Positions 1-9,602 of a DNA stretch of 64,000 nucleotides are shown in pieces. The position numbers were made by a program, and so were the translations under genes. The notes under the pieces were generated by a model that was given only the letters and a program-made list of their open reading frames with translations, was not told where the DNA came from and made no database searches. This DNA is from Thermoguttaceae bacterium (GTDB lineage Bacteria; Planctomycetota; Planctomycetia; Pirellulales; Thermoguttaceae): the NCBI GenBank assembly GCA_017559825.1, contig JAFYQR010000142.1, forward strand, positions 31,213 through 95,212, in the 5' to 3' direction. The stretch's first letter is position 1; each line of letters starts with the position of its first letter.

Positions 1-142
1 TCCACTCTTTGGCGCGGGTCGAATCGACCGAATCGGCGGTGAGGAGCAGTTGCGTAAACTCTTGAACGGTAACGTACCCTCGCGCCTTGCCTTGGGCCAA
101 GAGCTCTTGAAAATCAACGACGTTCCAATTAAAACGCGACAC
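1..142 (-). CDS. rpoD: RNA polymerase primary sigma factor RpoD, N-terminal fragment (cut by window edge)
   Basis: Minus-strand reading from a GTG at 142 stays open to base 1 (47 codons). An AAGGAGA ribosome site at 148-154 lies six bases before the GTG. The peptide has an FQELLAQGKARGYVTVQEF segment, which resembles sigma-70 region 1.1 of primary sigma factors. It lies directly downstream of dnaG on the same strand, as in the classic dnaG-rpoD macromolecular synthesis operon. The product would be the housekeeping sigma subunit that directs RNA polymerase to -35/-10 promoters. Only region 1.1 is inside the window, so regions 2 to 4 cannot be checked. The GTG start is supported by the ribosome site; identity rests on the short N-terminal match plus context. 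Confidence 0.8.
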   Translation of the reverse strand, partial: MSRFNWNVVDFQELLAQGKARGYVTVQEFTQLLLTADSVDSTRAKEW

Positions 143-286
143 AAAAATCTCCTTGACGACGTCTTGTCGTCTCGCAAGGGTTCGCGACGGCTCGCTTTCG
201 AAAGGCGCGCTCGCAAGAGCGGGCGAAAACGCCGTTTCGTCGGCTTGTCGTCGACCGTTCGACCCGTCTTTGTCCGTAAAAACGGC

Positions 287-2578
287 TCAGTCGATTCGGT
301 TTTCTTCTTTTTCTTGGAGCAAGCGGCGGCATTCGAGGAGCGCTTGCAGTTTAGCTTCGGGGGACAGTTCGGTTTCGCGCAGGAGACCGACGCGTCTCGG
401 GAGCTCGCGCTTGAAACGTTCGCGCTCGAATCCGGCGAAAATTTCGCGTAGGAGCGTTTCGAGCCGCTCCGGATCGGCGGTTGTTTCGAGCAGGTTTTTC
501 GCGGCGGCGCTTTCGTCGAGTTCGATCAAAAACGCTTTCATCGTCTCGTCTTCGTAGCGGAGCATCACGCGGTCGAAGGTCGGCGAGTCGCCTCGCGTCC
601 AAAGGTCGCGCGCCAGCAGGTCGAGCTGACGGGTTATCGGCGACCGCAGCGCTTCGAACGGAACGTTTTCGGCGAGTCGCGGATAATGTTCCGGCGTCGA
701 GAGCCAGAGCTCCAAATACTCGCGTTCCAGCGAGTTCGGTTGGAAACGAGCGTCGTTCCAAACGCTTTTTTCGAACGGAAGGAAACGTTCGCGCAGCTCG
801 GCGTCCGTTTCGTCGTCGGCGCCGGGAATCGGGTAAACCCAGTCCCGACGAAAGGCCGCGATTTGCTCCGCCTCCGGGTCGACCGGGGACGCGGGGAGCG
901 GTTCGCCGTCGGAAGCCGGCGTTCCCCAGCGGTCGGCGATTCGTTCGCGCCGTTCTTCCCAACGTTGTTCGCGGCGTTCGTCTCGTTCGGCGTCGACGCG
1001 TTGTTTACGCCGACGCTCGCCCAGCTGACGACGAATCTCCGCTTCGCTAACGCGAAACCGGGCCGCCAGCCGCTGAATTGTTTTCAGCATTCGAAGTCGA
1101 ACCGGGTCGTCCGAGGAAGTCGAACGTTCCGGGAAGAGCGCGACGATTTCGAGGAGCGAATCGAGCGCTTTGGCCGAGCCGACGACGTCGTTTTCGAGGT
1201 CGATTCCGGCGGTCGCGGCGGCGAACGCGCAGTCCATCGCGTCGACCGTTCCGTTTTCAAGGAGTTCTTCGAACGCTTCCGCGCCGTTTTCGAGCAAAAA
1301 CTCGCAGGGGTCGGCTCCGTCGGGAAGCGTCAGGACGTTCATGTCGACGCCTTGCTCGACGAAGAAACGAAGGACTTCGCGCGTCCGTTTTTGGCCCGCT
1401 TCGTCGCCGTCGAGGAGCAAAATCGTCTTGTCCGCGAACCGCTTCAACATGCGGACGTGCTCCGCGCCGAGGGCCGTCCCCAGCACGGCGACGACGTTCT
1501 CAAAGCCGAATTGCGCCGCCATCGCGCAGTCGGTGTATCCTTCGACGACGAGGACTTTGCGGGTTTTGCGGATCGCGTTGCGGGCCAAATCAAGCCCGTA
1601 AACCATCTTCGACTTCGTAAAAATCGGCGTTTCCGGCGAGTTGACGTACTTCGCCGGGCTTTTGAGCGTCGTGTTCGGGAGGAGCCGCCCGCCGAACGCG
1701 ACGACGCGGTCTTGGACGTCGCGAATCGGAAAAATTAGGCGTCCGCGGAACCGATCGTAATATCGGCGCCGCTCGTCGGGCCCGAGTTTCGGCGTTTGAG
1801 CGAAGCGCGGACGGGGTTTCGGACGCCCCGACGCGTCGTAATCTTCGCGGTAAGCGAGCGCGCCGGCCGTTTCCAACGCTCGAACGCGATTGCGGTCGCC
1901 GCCGATCCACCCGAGAACCGCTCCGAAATCGAGCGGCGCGTAACCGATTTGGAACCGCTCGCTCGTCGCGTCGGAGATTCCGCGATCTCGAACGTAAGCG
2001 CGAGCCGTCTCCGCTTCCGGCGAATGCAAAAACTCGGCGCGATACTTCCCGGCGAGCCAGTCGAGCGCTCGGTAAAGGGTCGCTTTGGGGATTTCCGTCG
2101 GAACGTAAAGCGTTTGCGAAACGGCGTTCTCGTCGTTCGTTTCCGGCGAGGCGAGGCCCGCGAACTCGGCGCCCTGCGCGTCCAAATACGCGGCGTCGAG
2201 GAGGGCGTTCGGGTCGTCTCCGTTTGGCGTCGGGAGCGCGGGACGCTTGCGAAACGGCGCGTCGAGGCGCGGGCGTTTCGGGCGTTTGACGAGCTCGATT
2301 CCGGCCATGTCGGCGAGAATCTGCATCGCTTCCTTAAAGTCGACGTTTTCGATCTTCATTACGAACGAAAACACGTCGCCGCCGATGTTGCACACCCAGC
2401 ATTTGAACGTTTGACGCTGCGGATTGACTTGCAAACTCGGGCGCGAGTCGTCGTGCCAGGGGCAGCGTCCGACGAAGTTCGCGCCCTGCCGACGCAGCGG
2501 AACGTACCGCTCGACCAAATCGACGACGTCGATCGCGTCGCGAATTTGCTCTCGTTGGTCGAACGACGGGGCGGACAA
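287..2578 (-). CDS. dnaG: DNA primase DnaG
   Basis: Makes the RNA primers for lagging-strand DNA synthesis together with the replicative helicase. The N-terminal CHC2 zinc-binding domain is visible (C39, H42, C60, C63). The catalytic core includes a Toprim domain with an EGYTD motif near residues 344-348 and a later LLLDGDEAG acidic motif. At 763 residues it is longer than typical DnaG (about 600), with extra sequence between the zinc domain and the core and a long charged C-terminal helicase-binding region. The start is TTG at 2578, preceded by GAAGGAG six bases upstream; no ATG fits better. rpoD follows after a 144-bp gap on the same strand. No rpsU gene, the usual first member of this operon, is seen upstream. 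Confidence 0.96.
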   Translation of the reverse strand: MSAPSFDQREQIRDAIDVVDLVERYVPLRRQGANFVGRCPWHDDSRPSLQVNPQRQTFKCWVCNIGGDVFSFVMKIENVDFKEAMQILADMAGIELVKRPKRPRLDAPFRKRPALPTPNGDDPNALLDAAYLDAQGAEFAGLASPETNDENAVSQTLYVPTEIPKATLYRALDWLAGKYRAEFLHSPEAETARAYVRDRGISDATSERFQIGYAPLDFGAVLGWIGGDRNRVRALETAGALAYREDYDASGRPKPRPRFAQTPKLGPDERRRYYDRFRGRLIFPIRDVQDRVVAFGGRLLPNTTLKSPAKYVNSPETPIFTKSKMVYGLDLARNAIRKTRKVLVVEGYTDCAMAAQFGFENVVAVLGTALGAEHVRMLKRFADKTILLLDGDEAGQKRTREVLRFFVEQGVDMNVLTLPDGADPCEFLLENGAEAFEELLENGTVDAMDCAFAAATAGIDLENDVVGSAKALDSLLEIVALFPERSTSSDDPVRLRMLKTIQRLAARFRVSEAEIRRQLGERRRKQRVDAERDERREQRWEERRERIADRWGTPASDGEPLPASPVDPEAEQIAAFRRDWVYPIPGADDETDAELRERFLPFEKSVWNDARFQPNSLEREYLELWLSTPEHYPRLAENVPFEALRSPITRQLDLLARDLWTRGDSPTFDRVMLRYEDETMKAFLIELDESAAAKNLLETTADPERLETLLREIFAGFERERFKRELPRRVGLLRETELSPEAKLQALLECRRLLQEKEENRID

Positions 2579-3360
2579 ACCGGGCTCCTTCGGGGGGCTG
2601 AGGATTGCGGACGAACGTAAAAGTCGCTCTATTTTACGCCGTCAAAACGTCGACGGCGACGGCGGGAAAATTTTTTGCGGTTTTCCGCTTGACCCGCGTT
2701 GGAAAAATCGCTAATCTTCGCCTAGTTTCCGGCGAGGAAGCGAACGCTCGTTCCAACGACCGAACGCCGTTTAAACGAACGACGACGAAACGGGGATTCG
2801 TCGCCGTCGTTAATAGGTACGCTCCGTTCGCGACAGGAACGATTATAAAATCTTTTGTTTTTTTCGTCAATATCTAAAATTTTTCCTCAAGTTCTCATCT
2901 TAATCGGACGACGCGGTAAATCTTTTTAAACTGGCATTGTTTCGTTAGGACGCGCCTTTTGCGTCTTTTCTCTATTTTGAAATAATTGTTAAAAGAAACT
3001 CCGTCGTTGAAAACGCTGGGAATTCAATAAGTTAAAACGATCGAAGACGGCGAAACACAACGAGCGCGCCGTCGACTTTTTTGTTGCCGAGAATCGTTAT
3101 TTTGCGTATCCGCTGAAAGTTGGTTTATTTTGCGTTGTTGCCTATATTCGCTAATTTGCCCAATATGTTGTAGCGGGGCGTAAAATAAAAAGAATAGAGC
3201 GGATGGGGAGAATTTGAAAATTTTCGCAAATTTTTGGGAATTTTTTGTCGCTGAGATTTTGTCGGTTGAGTTTGCGTAAAATAGGTGAAATGGCTAAAGA
3301 AAACGTCGGTTTAAATAAGAGCGTTTTTGTGGAGATTAGAAGGAAACGTCGAACAAGAAC
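2579..3360. other. Long AT-richer intergenic region upstream of dnaG
   Basis: About 780 bp between dnaG and the tkt terminator. The part nearest dnaG has a minus-strand TAAAAT word (2631-2636) that could be a -10 box, without a convincing -35. Positions 2,860-3,350 are much richer in A/T than the genes and hold several short TTTTGCG/GTAAAATA words. No ORF with a ribosome site or recognisable product, and no tRNA or other RNA gene, was found on either strand. Confidence 0.5.
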
Positions 3361-3395
3361 GGAAAAAGCCGCCGACGCGTTCGAACGTCGGCGGC
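3361..3395 (-). terminator. Rho-independent terminator of tkt
   Basis: A perfect 10-bp stem (GCCGCCGACG at 3368-3377 with CGTCGGCGGC at 3386-3395) closes an 8-nt loop. Read on the minus strand it is followed directly by TTTTTCC. It lies 47 bases past the tkt stop codon. Confidence 0.85.
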
Positions 3396-3441
3396 GGAAA
3401 GCGCCTCTTTATCGGCGGCGCTAGTTAGTCGACGGCAAAAA

Positions 3442-5502
3442 TCAAGCGTTCGCGTCGGCGATCGACTCTTTGACAAGTTCGACGACGCGTTCCGGAACGA
3501 AGCCGAAGTGTTTCAGCAAAACGCCCGCCGGAGCGGAGTCGCCGAAACCGTTCATTCCGAGGAAACGACCGCAGTCGCCGATCAAACGGCCCCAACCTTG
3601 CTCGACGCCGAGTTCGACGCCGACGCGCGCTTTGATTGCCTTCGGGAGAACCGATTCGCGATATTCTTGCGGTTGTTGCGCGAAGAGATCGAGACAGGGC
3701 GCCGAAACGACGCGAACTTTGAGACCTTCCGCCGTCAACGTTTCGCGCGCTTCCAAGCAAAGGGCGACTTCGCTTCCCGAAGCGATCAAAATCGCGTCCG
3801 GCGTTCCTTCGCAGTCGGCGAGAACGTAAGCGCCGCGGGCGACGCCTTCCGCCGAAGCGCATTGTTCGCGGTCGAGCGTCGGGAGATTTTGACGCGTCAA
3901 AACCAAAACGGACGGGGTTTTCGTCGAATTGAGCGCGACGCGGTAAGACTCGACGACTTCGTTCGCGTCCGCAGGACGGAAAACGTTCAAATTCGGAATC
4001 GCCCGCAACGACGCGAGGTGTTCGATCGGTTGGTGCGTCGGGCCGTCTTCGCCGACGCAAATCGAGTCGTGCGTGAAAATGAAGAGCGTCGGGATTTCTT
4101 GGAGCGCGGCCAAGCGAATCGCCGGGCGCATATAGTCCGAGAAGACAAAGAACGTCGCGCAATACGAGCGGAGCCCGGAGAGTGTCAGCCCGTTGGCGAT
4201 CGCGCCCATCGCGTTTTCGCGGACGCCGAAACGGAAGTTGCGACCGACCGAGTTCGGCCCGAATTCGCCCGCGTCTTCCGCTTTCAGCCAAGTGCAGTTC
4301 GACGGCGCCAAGTCGGCCGAGCCGCCGACGAGCCAAGGAACGCCCGCCGCGACGTCGTTCAAAACTTTGCCGCTCGACGCGCGGCTCGCCATCCCCTTCG
4401 CGTCGGTCGGGAACGGTTGGAGCGCGGCGTCCCAATTCTCGGGAAGCGTTCCGGCGAAGATCGCGTCGAGTTCGGCGGCGAGTTCCGGGTAAGCCTTGCG
4501 ATATTCGGCGAAAAGCGCGTCCCAAGCGGCGGACGCTTGCGGGCCGCGTTGGCCGAGATTCGACGCGAAGAGTTCGTAAACGTCGGCGTCGGCGGCGAAC
4601 TTGACTTCCGGATCCATCCCGTAAAATTTCTTGGCGCCCGCGACTTCGTCGTCGCCGAGCGGCGCGCCGTGCGCGGATTCTTTCCCCTCTTTAGTGGGGG
4701 CGCCGAACGCGATGAGGCTCTTGACGATAATCAACGTCGGACGGTCGGCGGTCGCTTTGAACGCGTCGAACGCTTGACGAAGCGCCGGGAGATCGTTGAC
4801 GTCGTCGACGCAAACGACGTTCCAACCGTACGCGGCGAAACGGTCGGCGACCGATTCGGTGAACGCGAGTTCCGTATCGCCTTCGATCGTGATGCGGTTT
4901 TGGTCGTAAATCCAGCAAAGATTGCTCAGCTTAAGATGTCCGGCGATCGACGCGGCTTCCCCGGAAAGTCCTTCCATCATACAGCCGTCGCCGCAAAGCG
5001 CGTAAACGTCCGACGAAAAGAGTTCGAAACCCGGTTTGTTGTAACGGTCGGCGAGCCAACGGTCGGCGGCGGCCATCCCTACGCTCGTCGCGACCCCGGC
5101 GCCAAGCGGCCCGGTCGTCGTTTCGACCCCGGCGACGCGACCGTATTCCGGGTGCCCGGCGCAACGCGAGCCGAGTTGGCGGAAACTCTTCAAATCGTCG
5201 AGCGAAACGGCCGGTTCCGCCGTCGGATTTCCGGCGGCGTCGAGGGCCTTAACGCCCGCGAAGCAGAGGGCCGTGTAAATCAGCGTCGACGCGTGTCCGA
5301 TCGAAAGAACGAAACGGTCGCGGCCCGGCCAGTTCGGGCGGTTCGGGTCGAACTTCATTCGCTCGTTATAAAGGAGGTAAGCGATCGGCGAGAGCGCCAT
5401 CGGGGTGCCCGGGTGGCCGCTTTTCGCCGCTTGAACGGCGTCCGCCGCCATCGCTCGCATCGTGTCAATCGCTTTTTTTTCCGAAGGCGTCATCGAAAGC
5501 AT
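3442..5502 (-). CDS. tkt: Transketolase
   Basis: Thiamine-diphosphate enzyme of the non-oxidative pentose phosphate pathway that moves two-carbon ketol units between sugar phosphates. Full-length at 686 residues. The N-terminal ThDP domain has SGHPGTPM and the GDGCMMEG motif of ThDP/metal binding. The pyrimidine-binding domain has the GVRENAMGAIANG segment with the catalytic glutamate, followed by TFFVFSDYMRPAIRLAAL. A C-terminal domain completes the three-domain layout. The ATG at 5502 has AAGGAC seven bases upstream; an in-frame ATG at 5493 is a less supported alternative. Monocistronic by appearance: it has its own terminator downstream, and the nearest upstream gene on this strand, hemC, ends about 300 bp away. 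Confidence 0.97.
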   Translation of the reverse strand: MLSMTPSEKKAIDTMRAMAADAVQAAKSGHPGTPMALSPIAYLLYNERMKFDPNRPNWPGRDRFVLSIGHASTLIYTALCFAGVKALDAAGNPTAEPAVSLDDLKSFRQLGSRCAGHPEYGRVAGVETTTGPLGAGVATSVGMAAADRWLADRYNKPGFELFSSDVYALCGDGCMMEGLSGEAASIAGHLKLSNLCWIYDQNRITIEGDTELAFTESVADRFAAYGWNVVCVDDVNDLPALRQAFDAFKATADRPTLIIVKSLIAFGAPTKEGKESAHGAPLGDDEVAGAKKFYGMDPEVKFAADADVYELFASNLGQRGPQASAAWDALFAEYRKAYPELAAELDAIFAGTLPENWDAALQPFPTDAKGMASRASSGKVLNDVAAGVPWLVGGSADLAPSNCTWLKAEDAGEFGPNSVGRNFRFGVRENAMGAIANGLTLSGLRSYCATFFVFSDYMRPAIRLAALQEIPTLFIFTHDSICVGEDGPTHQPIEHLASLRAIPNLNVFRPADANEVVESYRVALNSTKTPSVLVLTRQNLPTLDREQCASAEGVARGAYVLADCEGTPDAILIASGSEVALCLEARETLTAEGLKVRVVSAPCLDLFAQQPQEYRESVLPKAIKARVGVELGVEQGWGRLIGDCGRFLGMNGFGDSAPAGVLLKHFGFVPERVVELVKESIADANA

Positions 5503-5796
5503 TCGTTTGTCCTTTTTCCTTTGCGTCCGGTCGGTACCGGGGGTTGAGGTTGAATTCGAAGGTTCCGCGTCTTGCGTATTTTAACGTTTATTTTAACGCG
5601 TCGAGCGAATTTGGGAAGGGCCGCGACGCGTTGAAGAAGCGGTTTGCGAGAAAAGCGGGAAAGTTTTCGCCGGTTAGCGACGCCGGCGCAGTTTGGGCGA
5701 AGAGAGACGGATGGGGGAAATGGAGAAAGCGGGCGTTCGACGGCGCTTAGGGAACGTCGCCGAACGCGAGAAAACGGACGATTTGCGAGATCGGCG

Positions 5797-6846
5797 TTAA
5801 TTTTGCGGGCTCTTCAACCCGGCGCGTTCGTCGCGGATTCGGCGGATTTCGGCGACAAGCTCGGTCGCGCCTTGGTCGAGAAGCGTTTGCGCCGCGTCGC
5901 GTCCGAGTCGTTCGGCGATTTCTTTCTTTTCGTCGTCCGAAAGCGCGGCGTCGAACGTTTGCGTCGCGACCGTTTGGAACGCCGTTTTGCCGTCGAACGA
6001 CAAAATTTGCGCGTCGAGACGGAGCGTTTGGCGTTTTTCGGCGTTAATTTCGGCGATTTCGGCGCTTTGCGAAGATTGCGCGGTTTGCGTCGACGCGGCG
6101 AGCGTTCCGAGCGCGCCGATCGGAACGAGACAGCCGCCCTGCAGCGTCGCGAGGAGCGACCGTTCGGCCAAAACGCTCAAAAAGGTCGCTTCGTCGGCCA
6201 GCGGCGCGACGCGAGCGATCGTTTCGGCGTCGTCGGCGCGGGTTTCGAGCCCGAGCGCGCCCTGTCCGACCGCCGGAAGAAAGTCCGGTCGCTCCAAGAA
6301 ATGGCGGATTCGCGAACCGAAACCGAGTCGGTTCAACCCCGCCGACGCTAAAATCATCGCGTCGAACTCGCCGTCGTCAAGCTTTTGGAGACGCGTTTCG
6401 ACGTTGCCGCGCACCGGGCGAACGTCCCAAGCGCCGTTCGAACGCCGCAAAAGTTGGCTTTGCCGCCGCATGCTGCTCGTCGCGACAACGGCGCCGGGCG
6501 GGAGTTCGTCGAGCGTCGCGAATCGGTTCGAAACGAACGCGTCGCGGAAGTCGGCGCGAACCGGAACCGCCGTTAAACGGAGCCCGTCGATTCGTTCGAC
6601 AGGGAGGTCTTTGAGGCTGTGAACCGCCAAATCGATTTCGCCGAGAAGAAGCGCGCGCTGAATTTCCTTCGTGAAAACGCCTTGAGCGCCGAGGTTGACG
6701 ATCGCGGCGTCGCGGTCGACGTCGCCTTTCGTGTGAATTTTGACGATTTCAACGGGGACGCCGTTCGCTTCCAAAGCGTCGCGGGTCCAATTCGCTTGCC
6801 AAAGCGCGAGCGCGCTCGGTCGGGTTCCCAATCGCAGCGGTTTCAT
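5797..6846 (-). CDS. hemC: Porphobilinogen deaminase (hydroxymethylbilane synthase)
   Basis: Polymerises four porphobilinogen molecules into hydroxymethylbilane in tetrapyrrole (heme) synthesis, using a covalently bound dipyrromethane cofactor. The protein begins with the family-typical LRLGTRPSALALWQA and has HSLKDLP (near residue 80), VATSSMRRQSQ and a cofactor-attachment Cys239 in LQGGCLVPIGA. At 349 residues it is somewhat longer than usual, with an Ala/Ser-rich insert after residue 248. The ATG has no clear ribosome site. No other heme gene is adjacent, so it is probably transcribed alone. Confidence 0.95.
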   Translation of the reverse strand: MKPLRLGTRPSALALWQANWTRDALEANGVPVEIVKIHTKGDVDRDAAIVNLGAQGVFTKEIQRALLLGEIDLAVHSLKDLPVERIDGLRLTAVPVRADFRDAFVSNRFATLDELPPGAVVATSSMRRQSQLLRRSNGAWDVRPVRGNVETRLQKLDDGEFDAMILASAGLNRLGFGSRIRHFLERPDFLPAVGQGALGLETRADDAETIARVAPLADEATFLSVLAERSLLATLQGGCLVPIGALGTLAASTQTAQSSQSAEIAEINAEKRQTLRLDAQILSFDGKTAFQTVATQTFDAALSDDEKKEIAERLGRDAAQTLLDQGATELVAEIRRIRDERAGLKSPQN

Positions 6847-6937
6847 AAACGTTTGTTTTGGCGATTTCGGCGCCGTAAAATAAGTTTTCGAGTTAAAACT
6901 GTAAAAACGACGCGTTTTTGACGGCGTTTTTAAGCGA

Positions 6938-6980
6938 GAAACGCCGCCGCTCCGTTCGAATGGGCGGAAAGCGGCGTTTC
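6938..6980. repeat. 10-bp inverted repeat between hemC and the DUF1080 gene
   Basis: GAAACGCCGC at 6938-6947 pairs perfectly with GCGGCGTTTC at 6971-6980; an A-rich run (6981-6993) follows on the plus strand. On the minus strand, in the direction of the flanking genes, no U-tract follows, so it may end transcripts of the DUF1080 gene only inefficiently or act as an mRNA end stabiliser. Confidence 0.4.
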
Positions 6981-7021
6981 AAAATAAAAAAAACGGGTAG
7001 TCGGGGCAAAATAGGCGGCGA

Positions 7022-7729
7022 TTACAGTTTCTTCAGGTAAATGTTTTTGACTTCGACGCGCATCGCCGGGCCGACGTGGAGTTGCCAACCGATAACGCCG
7101 CTCGGACGACGGACTTTGTCGGAGTCCTCGTCGACGAAAACGCTCGTAACTTTGCCGTTGATTTTGTGAACGAAAACGTAGCCTTGCGCGACGATTTCGT
7201 AGCTGTTCCAGTCTTCGAGCTTAACGTTGGCGCGGATTTCTTCCGGCGTCGCGAAACGAGCGACTTCGCGGATTTTACCGTCTTTGTCGACGCGACTCAC
7301 CGTGCCGAGGTTCGCCAAAATGCCGCGCAACATTTCGCCGTACATGATGCCGGCGTAGGTCGCGTTCCCGTCGAAGTCGCCTTGGTAGCCGCCCATTCGC
7401 CAATTTTCCGGCCCGTCGAGGAACCAACCGCGGTAGTAAAGGCCGGAGTTGCCGCCCTTGGCAATCTTGTAATCGAACTTGATCGCGAAGTCGCCGATAT
7501 TTTGGTCTTCAGTATAGAAAAGCGAGGTGTTTTGGGTGATTTTTTTGTCCGAATCGTTCGTCGTTCCGACAATGGCGCCGTCTTCGACCGACCAAAGACG
7601 CGGGTCGCCCGACCAGCCGGTCAGGTCTTCGCCGTTAAAAATTGAGACGAAACCGTCGTCTTGAGCGGAAACGGTCGACGCGGCGACGCAAAGAACGAGC
7701 GAAGCGCAAAAAATCCAAAAACGTTTCAT
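7022..7729 (-). CDS. Secreted DUF1080 (3-keto-disaccharide hydrolase-like) protein
   Basis: 235 residues. An N-terminal signal peptide (MKRFWIFCASLVLCVAASTVSA) is followed by a single DUF1080 domain: FVSIFNGEDLTGWSGDPRLWSVEDGAIVG, then FAIKFDYKIAKGGNSGLYYRG, and ending GPAMRVEVKNIYLKKL. This concanavalin-like fold is greatly expanded in planctomycetes, and some members hydrolyse 3-keto-glycosides. The substrate here cannot be told from sequence. It probably acts in the periplasm or outside the cell. No sugar transport or dehydrogenase gene is next to it; a separate lipoprotein operon lies upstream and hemC downstream. Confidence 0.88.
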   Translation of the reverse strand: MKRFWIFCASLVLCVAASTVSAQDDGFVSIFNGEDLTGWSGDPRLWSVEDGAIVGTTNDSDKKITQNTSLFYTEDQNIGDFAIKFDYKIAKGGNSGLYYRGWFLDGPENWRMGGYQGDFDGNATYAGIMYGEMLRGILANLGTVSRVDKDGKIREVARFATPEEIRANVKLEDWNSYEIVAQGYVFVHKINGKVTSVFVDEDSDKVRRPSGVIGWQLHVGPAMRVEVKNIYLKKL

Positions 7730-8008
7730 ATATCGGCTCCTTAAATCAAGGGGAGGGCGCCGCGCGAACGGTCGGCGGCGAAAAAATCGACGTTTTCAAG
7801 CGCGAAAAAAGCGCTTCAAAAACGCGTATTAATTAAAGCGTATTAATCAATATTGACAAAATCGCGAAAATCGGGCGTTCAAAAGGAGGAAAAATCGCGT
7901 TTTCGGCGATTTGTAAAAGCGTTTAAATCCCGAAAAAAAAATGGGCGAAACGCTTGCTCGCGCCGCTTGTCGAGGCGAGCGTTTCCAGCGCAAAAGTCCG
8001 AGTTCACG

Positions 8009-9025
8009 TTAATTTTCCGGTTGCGAAACGACTTCGCTGTTCGGGAGCGCGGCGCGGAGAGCGTCGGCCCCGGCTTCGGTCGCCTTCGAGCGGGTAACGT
8101 GTATTTTCTCTAATTTGCCCAACTTCGCAAACTCGGCGATACTCGCGTCGTCGAGCGTCGAACGTCCGACGTGAAGGAAGGTAAGCTCGGTAAATTGCGC
8201 GATTTTTTTCGCCGATTCCGGCCCGATTTGCGCGTCGTCGAGGTTTAACGACGTCAAGCGATCGGTCAACGGAAGGAGCGCGTCGACTCCGGCGTCGCCG
8301 ACTTGCGTTTGATAAAGGTTCAGTTTCGTTAACTTCGCGAACCCGTTTTTCCAGTCGACGGCGGTCAAGTCGGCGGCGGTCGCGGGCGAGCCGCTGACGT
8401 CAAGGTCGGCAAGTTGGGGGGCTTGGGCAAGAGCGACGAGCGCGGCGGTCGGGAATTTCTCGCCGTTTCGCAAGCCGGTCAATCGGAGTTTTTTCAAATT
8501 GGGCGCTTTAGCGAACTCGGCCAAGGCGGCGTCCAAGTCCGTTGCGGCGGAAAGAACGGCGTCCGACCAAAGAAATTCCGTTAAATTAGGAAGTTTAGCG
8601 AAAGCGCGCAAAGCTTGGGACGGCAAAACGCCCTTGCCGCGAACGACTTTCACCGCGTTCCAACGTTCGGCGTCGGCGGAGACGTCGAGCCCGGTGAAAA
8701 ATTCGACGCCGGTTAAGTCGAGCGATTTGCCGGACTTGTCGATTTTGGCGCCGGAAGCGATAAGCGCGTCGAATTTCGGAAGGGGCGCGAGCGCCGCCGT
8801 TGCGACTTCGGGCGTTTTTTTCTCGGCGTTAACGAGCGACGTTTCGGCGGGCGAAGTCGACGACTCGGCTTGCGTCGGAGCCGTTTCGACTTCGGAGGTT
8901 TTTTCGGCGATTTCAACGAGCGGAGCGTCGTCGAGTCGAACGAGATTCGAACCGGAATCGCCGCAACCCAGCGGTGCGGTCGCCGTCAAAGCGGTTAAAA
9001 TAGCGAAAACGGGGGATTTTTTCAT
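8009..9025 (-). CDS. Leucine-rich-repeat lipoprotein
   Basis: 338 residues from the ATG at 9025, chosen because AAGGAGA lies ten bases upstream; longer readings extend into the upstream gene. It starts with a lipoprotein signal (MKKSPVFAILTALTATAPLGC; lipid-modified Cys at the end of the hydrophobic stretch), then an acidic/Ser/Thr linker to about residue 75. Irregular ribonuclease-inhibitor-like leucine-rich repeats follow to the C-terminus, for example LTKLNLYQTQVGDAGVDALLPL, LTSLNLDDAQIGPESAKKIA and LTFLHVGRSTLDDASIAEFAKL. Such repeats are protein-binding scaffolds; no catalytic domain is present. It is the second gene of a pair with the small lipoprotein at 9060-9347, 34 bp apart on the same strand. 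The partner is unknown. Confidence 0.82.
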   Translation of the reverse strand: MKKSPVFAILTALTATAPLGCGDSGSNLVRLDDAPLVEIAEKTSEVETAPTQAESSTSPAETSLVNAEKKTPEVATAALAPLPKFDALIASGAKIDKSGKSLDLTGVEFFTGLDVSADAERWNAVKVVRGKGVLPSQALRAFAKLPNLTEFLWSDAVLSAATDLDAALAEFAKAPNLKKLRLTGLRNGEKFPTAALVALAQAPQLADLDVSGSPATAADLTAVDWKNGFAKLTKLNLYQTQVGDAGVDALLPLTDRLTSLNLDDAQIGPESAKKIAQFTELTFLHVGRSTLDDASIAEFAKLGKLEKIHVTRSKATEAGADALRAALPNSEVVSQPEN

Positions 9026-9059
9026 CGGTCGCGTCTCCTTAAAATTTGCGCGATCCGCG

Positions 9060-9347
9060 CTACTTCGCTTGCGATTTAGCCGCGGCGTTCGACTTTGCGT
9101 TTTCTCGCTCTTTCCGATAAAATTCTCGGTCGGATTTCGAATTGTTGATCGCTTGCTCGCGGACGACGCAGGTCGGCGAGTCGGCTTCTTCCGGGATCGC
9201 GAAGTCGTCGGGAAGGTTTTCGACGATCGGGAGCGCCGCCGTCGTTTCGCCGTATTCTTCGAAGGCGATTTCCGGTTTTTCTTGGCATCCAAGCGCGGCG
9301 ACGCCGAACAGGGCGCAGAACGTCCAACGCGATAGCGAGCGTTTCAT
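9060..9347 (-). CDS. Small lipoprotein of unknown function
   Basis: 95 residues from the ATG at 9347. The signal peptide MKRSLSRWTFCALFGVAALGC ends in a good lipobox (AALGC), so the mature protein should be anchored in a membrane facing the periplasm. The remainder is short, acidic then Lys/Ala-rich, with no recognised domain. An upstream GGAG supports this start over the longer reading from 9494. A sigma-70-like promoter lies about 100 bp upstream. It forms an operon with the LRR lipoprotein that follows 34 bp downstream. I do not recognise the family. Confidence 0.65.
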   Translation of the reverse strand: MKRSLSRWTFCALFGVAALGCQEKPEIAFEEYGETTAALPIVENLPDDFAIPEEADSPTCVVREQAINNSKSDREFYRKERENAKSNAAAKSQAK

Positions 9348-9431
9348 AGGGGTCGATTCTCCAAAGAGCGGCGAGCGGAAGGGCGACGGCGGCGACGAAC
9401 CGCGAGCGCTTCCGCGTTCAAATCTCTTCCT

Positions 9432-9460
9432 ATTATATAAGGAAATTTTTTTTCGTTCAA
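9432..9460 (-). promoter_or_regulatory. Promoter of the lipoprotein-LRR operon
   Basis: On the minus strand TTGAAC (9460-9455) and TATAAT (9437-9432) are separated by 17 bp, a good sigma-70 match, about 85 bp upstream of the lipoprotein start. Confidence 0.6.
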
Positions 9461-9573
9461 CGTCCGCGCTCAATTTTTTTCTTGTTTCGCGCAACTTTTT
9501 GAACGGAAAGGGGGCTCGGCCAAATTTTTTTTGTAAAAAAAAGGCGTTTTTTCAGGTTTTAGTCAAAAATTCG

Positions 9574-9602
9574 ATGACTTTTGAAGAGATTTAGCGTATA
9601 AT
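9574..9602 (+). promoter_or_regulatory. Promoter of the protein kinase gene
   Basis: ATGACT (9574-9579), a 17-bp spacer and a perfect TATAAT (9597-9602). The start codon is at 9757, so the predicted leader is about 145 nt. Confidence 0.5.

Noticed and set aside
2634..2870. 78-codon minus ORF upstream of dnaG as rpsU or another operon gene
   Set aside because: No similarity to S21, no ribosome site.
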